A stretch of DNA of 64,000 nucleotides from 2-02-FULL-48-14 sp964356195. GTDB taxonomy: Bacteria; Patescibacteriota; Gracilibacteria; UBA1369; 2-02-FULL-48-14. Position numbers and translations under genes: made by a program. This document shows, piece by piece, positions 63,307-64,000 of this stretch; position 1 is the first letter of the stretch, and each line of letters begins with the position of its first letter. A model generated the notes under the pieces. It was not told the DNA's origin. It did not search any database and was given only the letters and a program-made list of their open reading frames with translations. The stretch covers positions 62,001 to 126,000 of the forward strand of contig CAYHGP010000001.1 in the NCBI GenBank assembly GCA_964356195.1. Direction: 5' to 3'.

Positions 63307-63720
63307 CTAGCTGAGAACCTGAAAAGGCCTTGTGCCTGTGACGGCAAGATCAAGCTCGAAAGTGCTGAAGGGTTTATGGAGTATCATAACCTGGGCGCAG
63401 TGTTGTTCGACTCTTTGAGCGGTTTCAGTACTTGCAGTCATGACTATGACGTGGACACCATTCTGAGCGAGTTCAGGACTCAATGCCTCGAGGATCTGAT
63501 GCGCTTCACCCCCCTCGTATTTGCCGCCCAATACTAAAAGACCTCCAGGAGTCAGTTTTCCTCGCACGGTCTCTATTACTTTATGAATGGGTATGTCCTT
63601 GCTGACTAAGGAATCAACAGCGTTACAGATCCTAGAGAGCAAGCTCTGAACGCTCATCACGATAAGCTCTTCTTGGTCCACAACCAGTCCGTTTTGAAAT
63701 TGGGGTTCGGCGTCTGCCAT
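63307..63720 (-). CDS. Degenerate response-regulator-receiver-like protein
   Basis: 137 aa from ATG 63720. The last ~70 residues follow the receiver (CheY) plan: LTPGGLLVLGGKYEGGEA where the phosphoacceptor strand would be, VHVIVMTAST for the TA strand, and VMILHKPFSTFEL for the KPF motif. The phosphoacceptor Asp is replaced by Gly, so phosphorylation at that site is unlikely. The N-terminal half is helical with no DNA-binding domain. It may be a pseudo-receiver scaffold or only a chance likeness. It converges on ndk. Confidence 0.55.
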   Translation of the reverse strand: MADAEPQFQNGLVVDQEELIVMSVQSLLSRICNAVDSLVSKDIPIHKVIETVRGKLTPGGLLVLGGKYEGGEAHQILEALSPELAQNGVHVIVMTASTETAQRVEQHCAQVMILHKPFSTFELDLAVTGTRPFQVLS

Positions 63721-63745
63721 AAGGTATTTTAAGCTGAAGCCCGCT

Positions 63746-63774
63746 ATCGTAAGAACATATTGCCAATACGTCAA
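63746..63774 (-). promoter_or_regulatory. Promoter of the receiver-like gene
   Basis: Minus strand TTGACG (63774-63769), a 17-bp spacer and TACGAT (63751-63746), 26 nt before ATG 63720. Confidence 0.45.
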
Positions 63775-63785
63775 GCGTTCTCACG

Positions 63786-63829
63786 AGACCTAAAAAAGCC
63801 CCACGGTTAGGAGGGGTTTTTTTAGGTCT
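63786..63829 (-). terminator. Strong terminator after the partial gene at the right edge
   Basis: AGACCTAAAAAA-GCCCC pairs with GGGG-TTTTTTTAGGTCT over some 16 bp. It lies 11 bp downstream of the minus-strand stop at 63840. Its A/T symmetry allows termination in both directions. Confidence 0.85.
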
Positions 63830-63839
63830 ACAAATATAC

Positions 63840-63998
63840 TTATTCGGTGATCTTCAAGGTACCGATCTTTAATCCATAGGTGCCGTCGCTCGTGATGCTA
63901 AAGTAGGAGTTTTGTCCGTAATCGTCCGCTTTTTCCCATAGGTACTTGGTGCCGCCCTTCACAACACAGGCGCTGCGAAGATAAAGTGTGAGGTTTTC
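63840..63998 (-). CDS. C-terminal fragment of an unknown protein, cut by window edge
   Basis: The minus strand enters open from the right edge and ends with GTLKITE-stop at 63840. The visible ~52 residues (including CVVKGGTKYLWEKADDYG and YFSITSDGTYGLKIGTL) are rich in Tyr, Gly, Ser and Thr, with alternating beta-strand character. This resembles the end of an extracellular beta-sandwich. No family can be given from the fragment. A strong terminator follows. Confidence 0.7.
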   Translation of the reverse strand, partial: ENLTLYLRSACVVKGGTKYLWEKADDYGQNSYFSITSDGTYGLKIGTLKITE

Positions 63999-64000
63999 AT

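Noticed and set aside
1..64000. CRISPR array, insertion sequence or prophage
   Set aside because: No regularly spaced direct repeats, no cas genes, no transposase or integrase motifs, and no terminal inverted repeats flanking a gene were seen.

Overview
The window reads as a stretch of a candidate-phylum bacterial genome, most likely the Peregrinibacteria/Gracilibacteria side of the Patescibacteria (CPR); this lineage call is an inference from style, not from a marker tree. The G+C content is intermediate, genes are packed tightly with many 4-base ATGA overlaps, and there are several S-layer-homology (SLH) surface proteins. Start codons almost never have a Shine-Dalgarno sequence. TGA is used as an ordinary stop and the tRNA-Trp carries CCA, so the UGA-glycine code of some Gracilibacteria is not in use. 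Three 100-N assembly gaps (47764-47863, 49821-49920, 57458-57557) interrupt genes. Layout: 1-8001 is one long minus-strand operon for aromatic amino acids. In transcription order it reads leader peptide, aroA, aroK, aroQ, aroE, DAHP synthase, aroB, prephenate dehydratase, prephenate dehydrogenase-chorismate mutase, and an aminotransferase cut by the left edge. Chorismate synthase (aroC) is not in the window. The operon is preceded by what looks like a complete ribosome-mediated attenuator with a 19-residue leader peptide rich in Trp, Phe and Tyr. Divergent from it are a U32 protein (tRNA hydroxylation type) and a ferredoxin. 9.6-15.4 kb holds an unknown 580-aa protein, an ABC-F ATPase, a methyltransferase and a very acidic SLH protein. 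15.5-22.7 kb holds a tandem D-Ala-D-Ala ligase, a release-factor-like rescue protein, a UPF0489 protein, an orphan histidine kinase, an O-antigen-ligase-like protein, RdgB, a glutaredoxin and an O-methyltransferase. 22.7-33 kb holds a class A PBP, pheS and pheT with a PQ-loop membrane protein between them, a PIN/RHH toxin-antitoxin pair, HU and topA. 33-47.5 kb holds secreted and SLH proteins, a phosphomannomutase, an M23 peptidase, nadE, smpB, a second PIN (AbrB-type) module, rpmB, an M50 protease, tRNA-Ser and tRNA-Thr, and a possible structured RNA. 47.5-64 kb holds pdxS/pdxT, two glycosyltransferases, tRNA-Trp, several envelope proteins (BNR propeller, SLH-CAP, esterase fusion, metal-binding-repeat protein), PBP2/FtsI, an M16 peptidase, ndk and small hypotheticals. 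How it fits together: the cell makes its own aromatic amino acids and PLP, builds peptidoglycan (tandem Ddl, class A and class B PBPs, M23 peptidase), and displays an SLH-anchored surface. Predicted sigma-70-like promoters lie either 7-12 or mostly 18-29 nt before the start codon, which suggests that leaderless or very short-leader mRNAs are common here.
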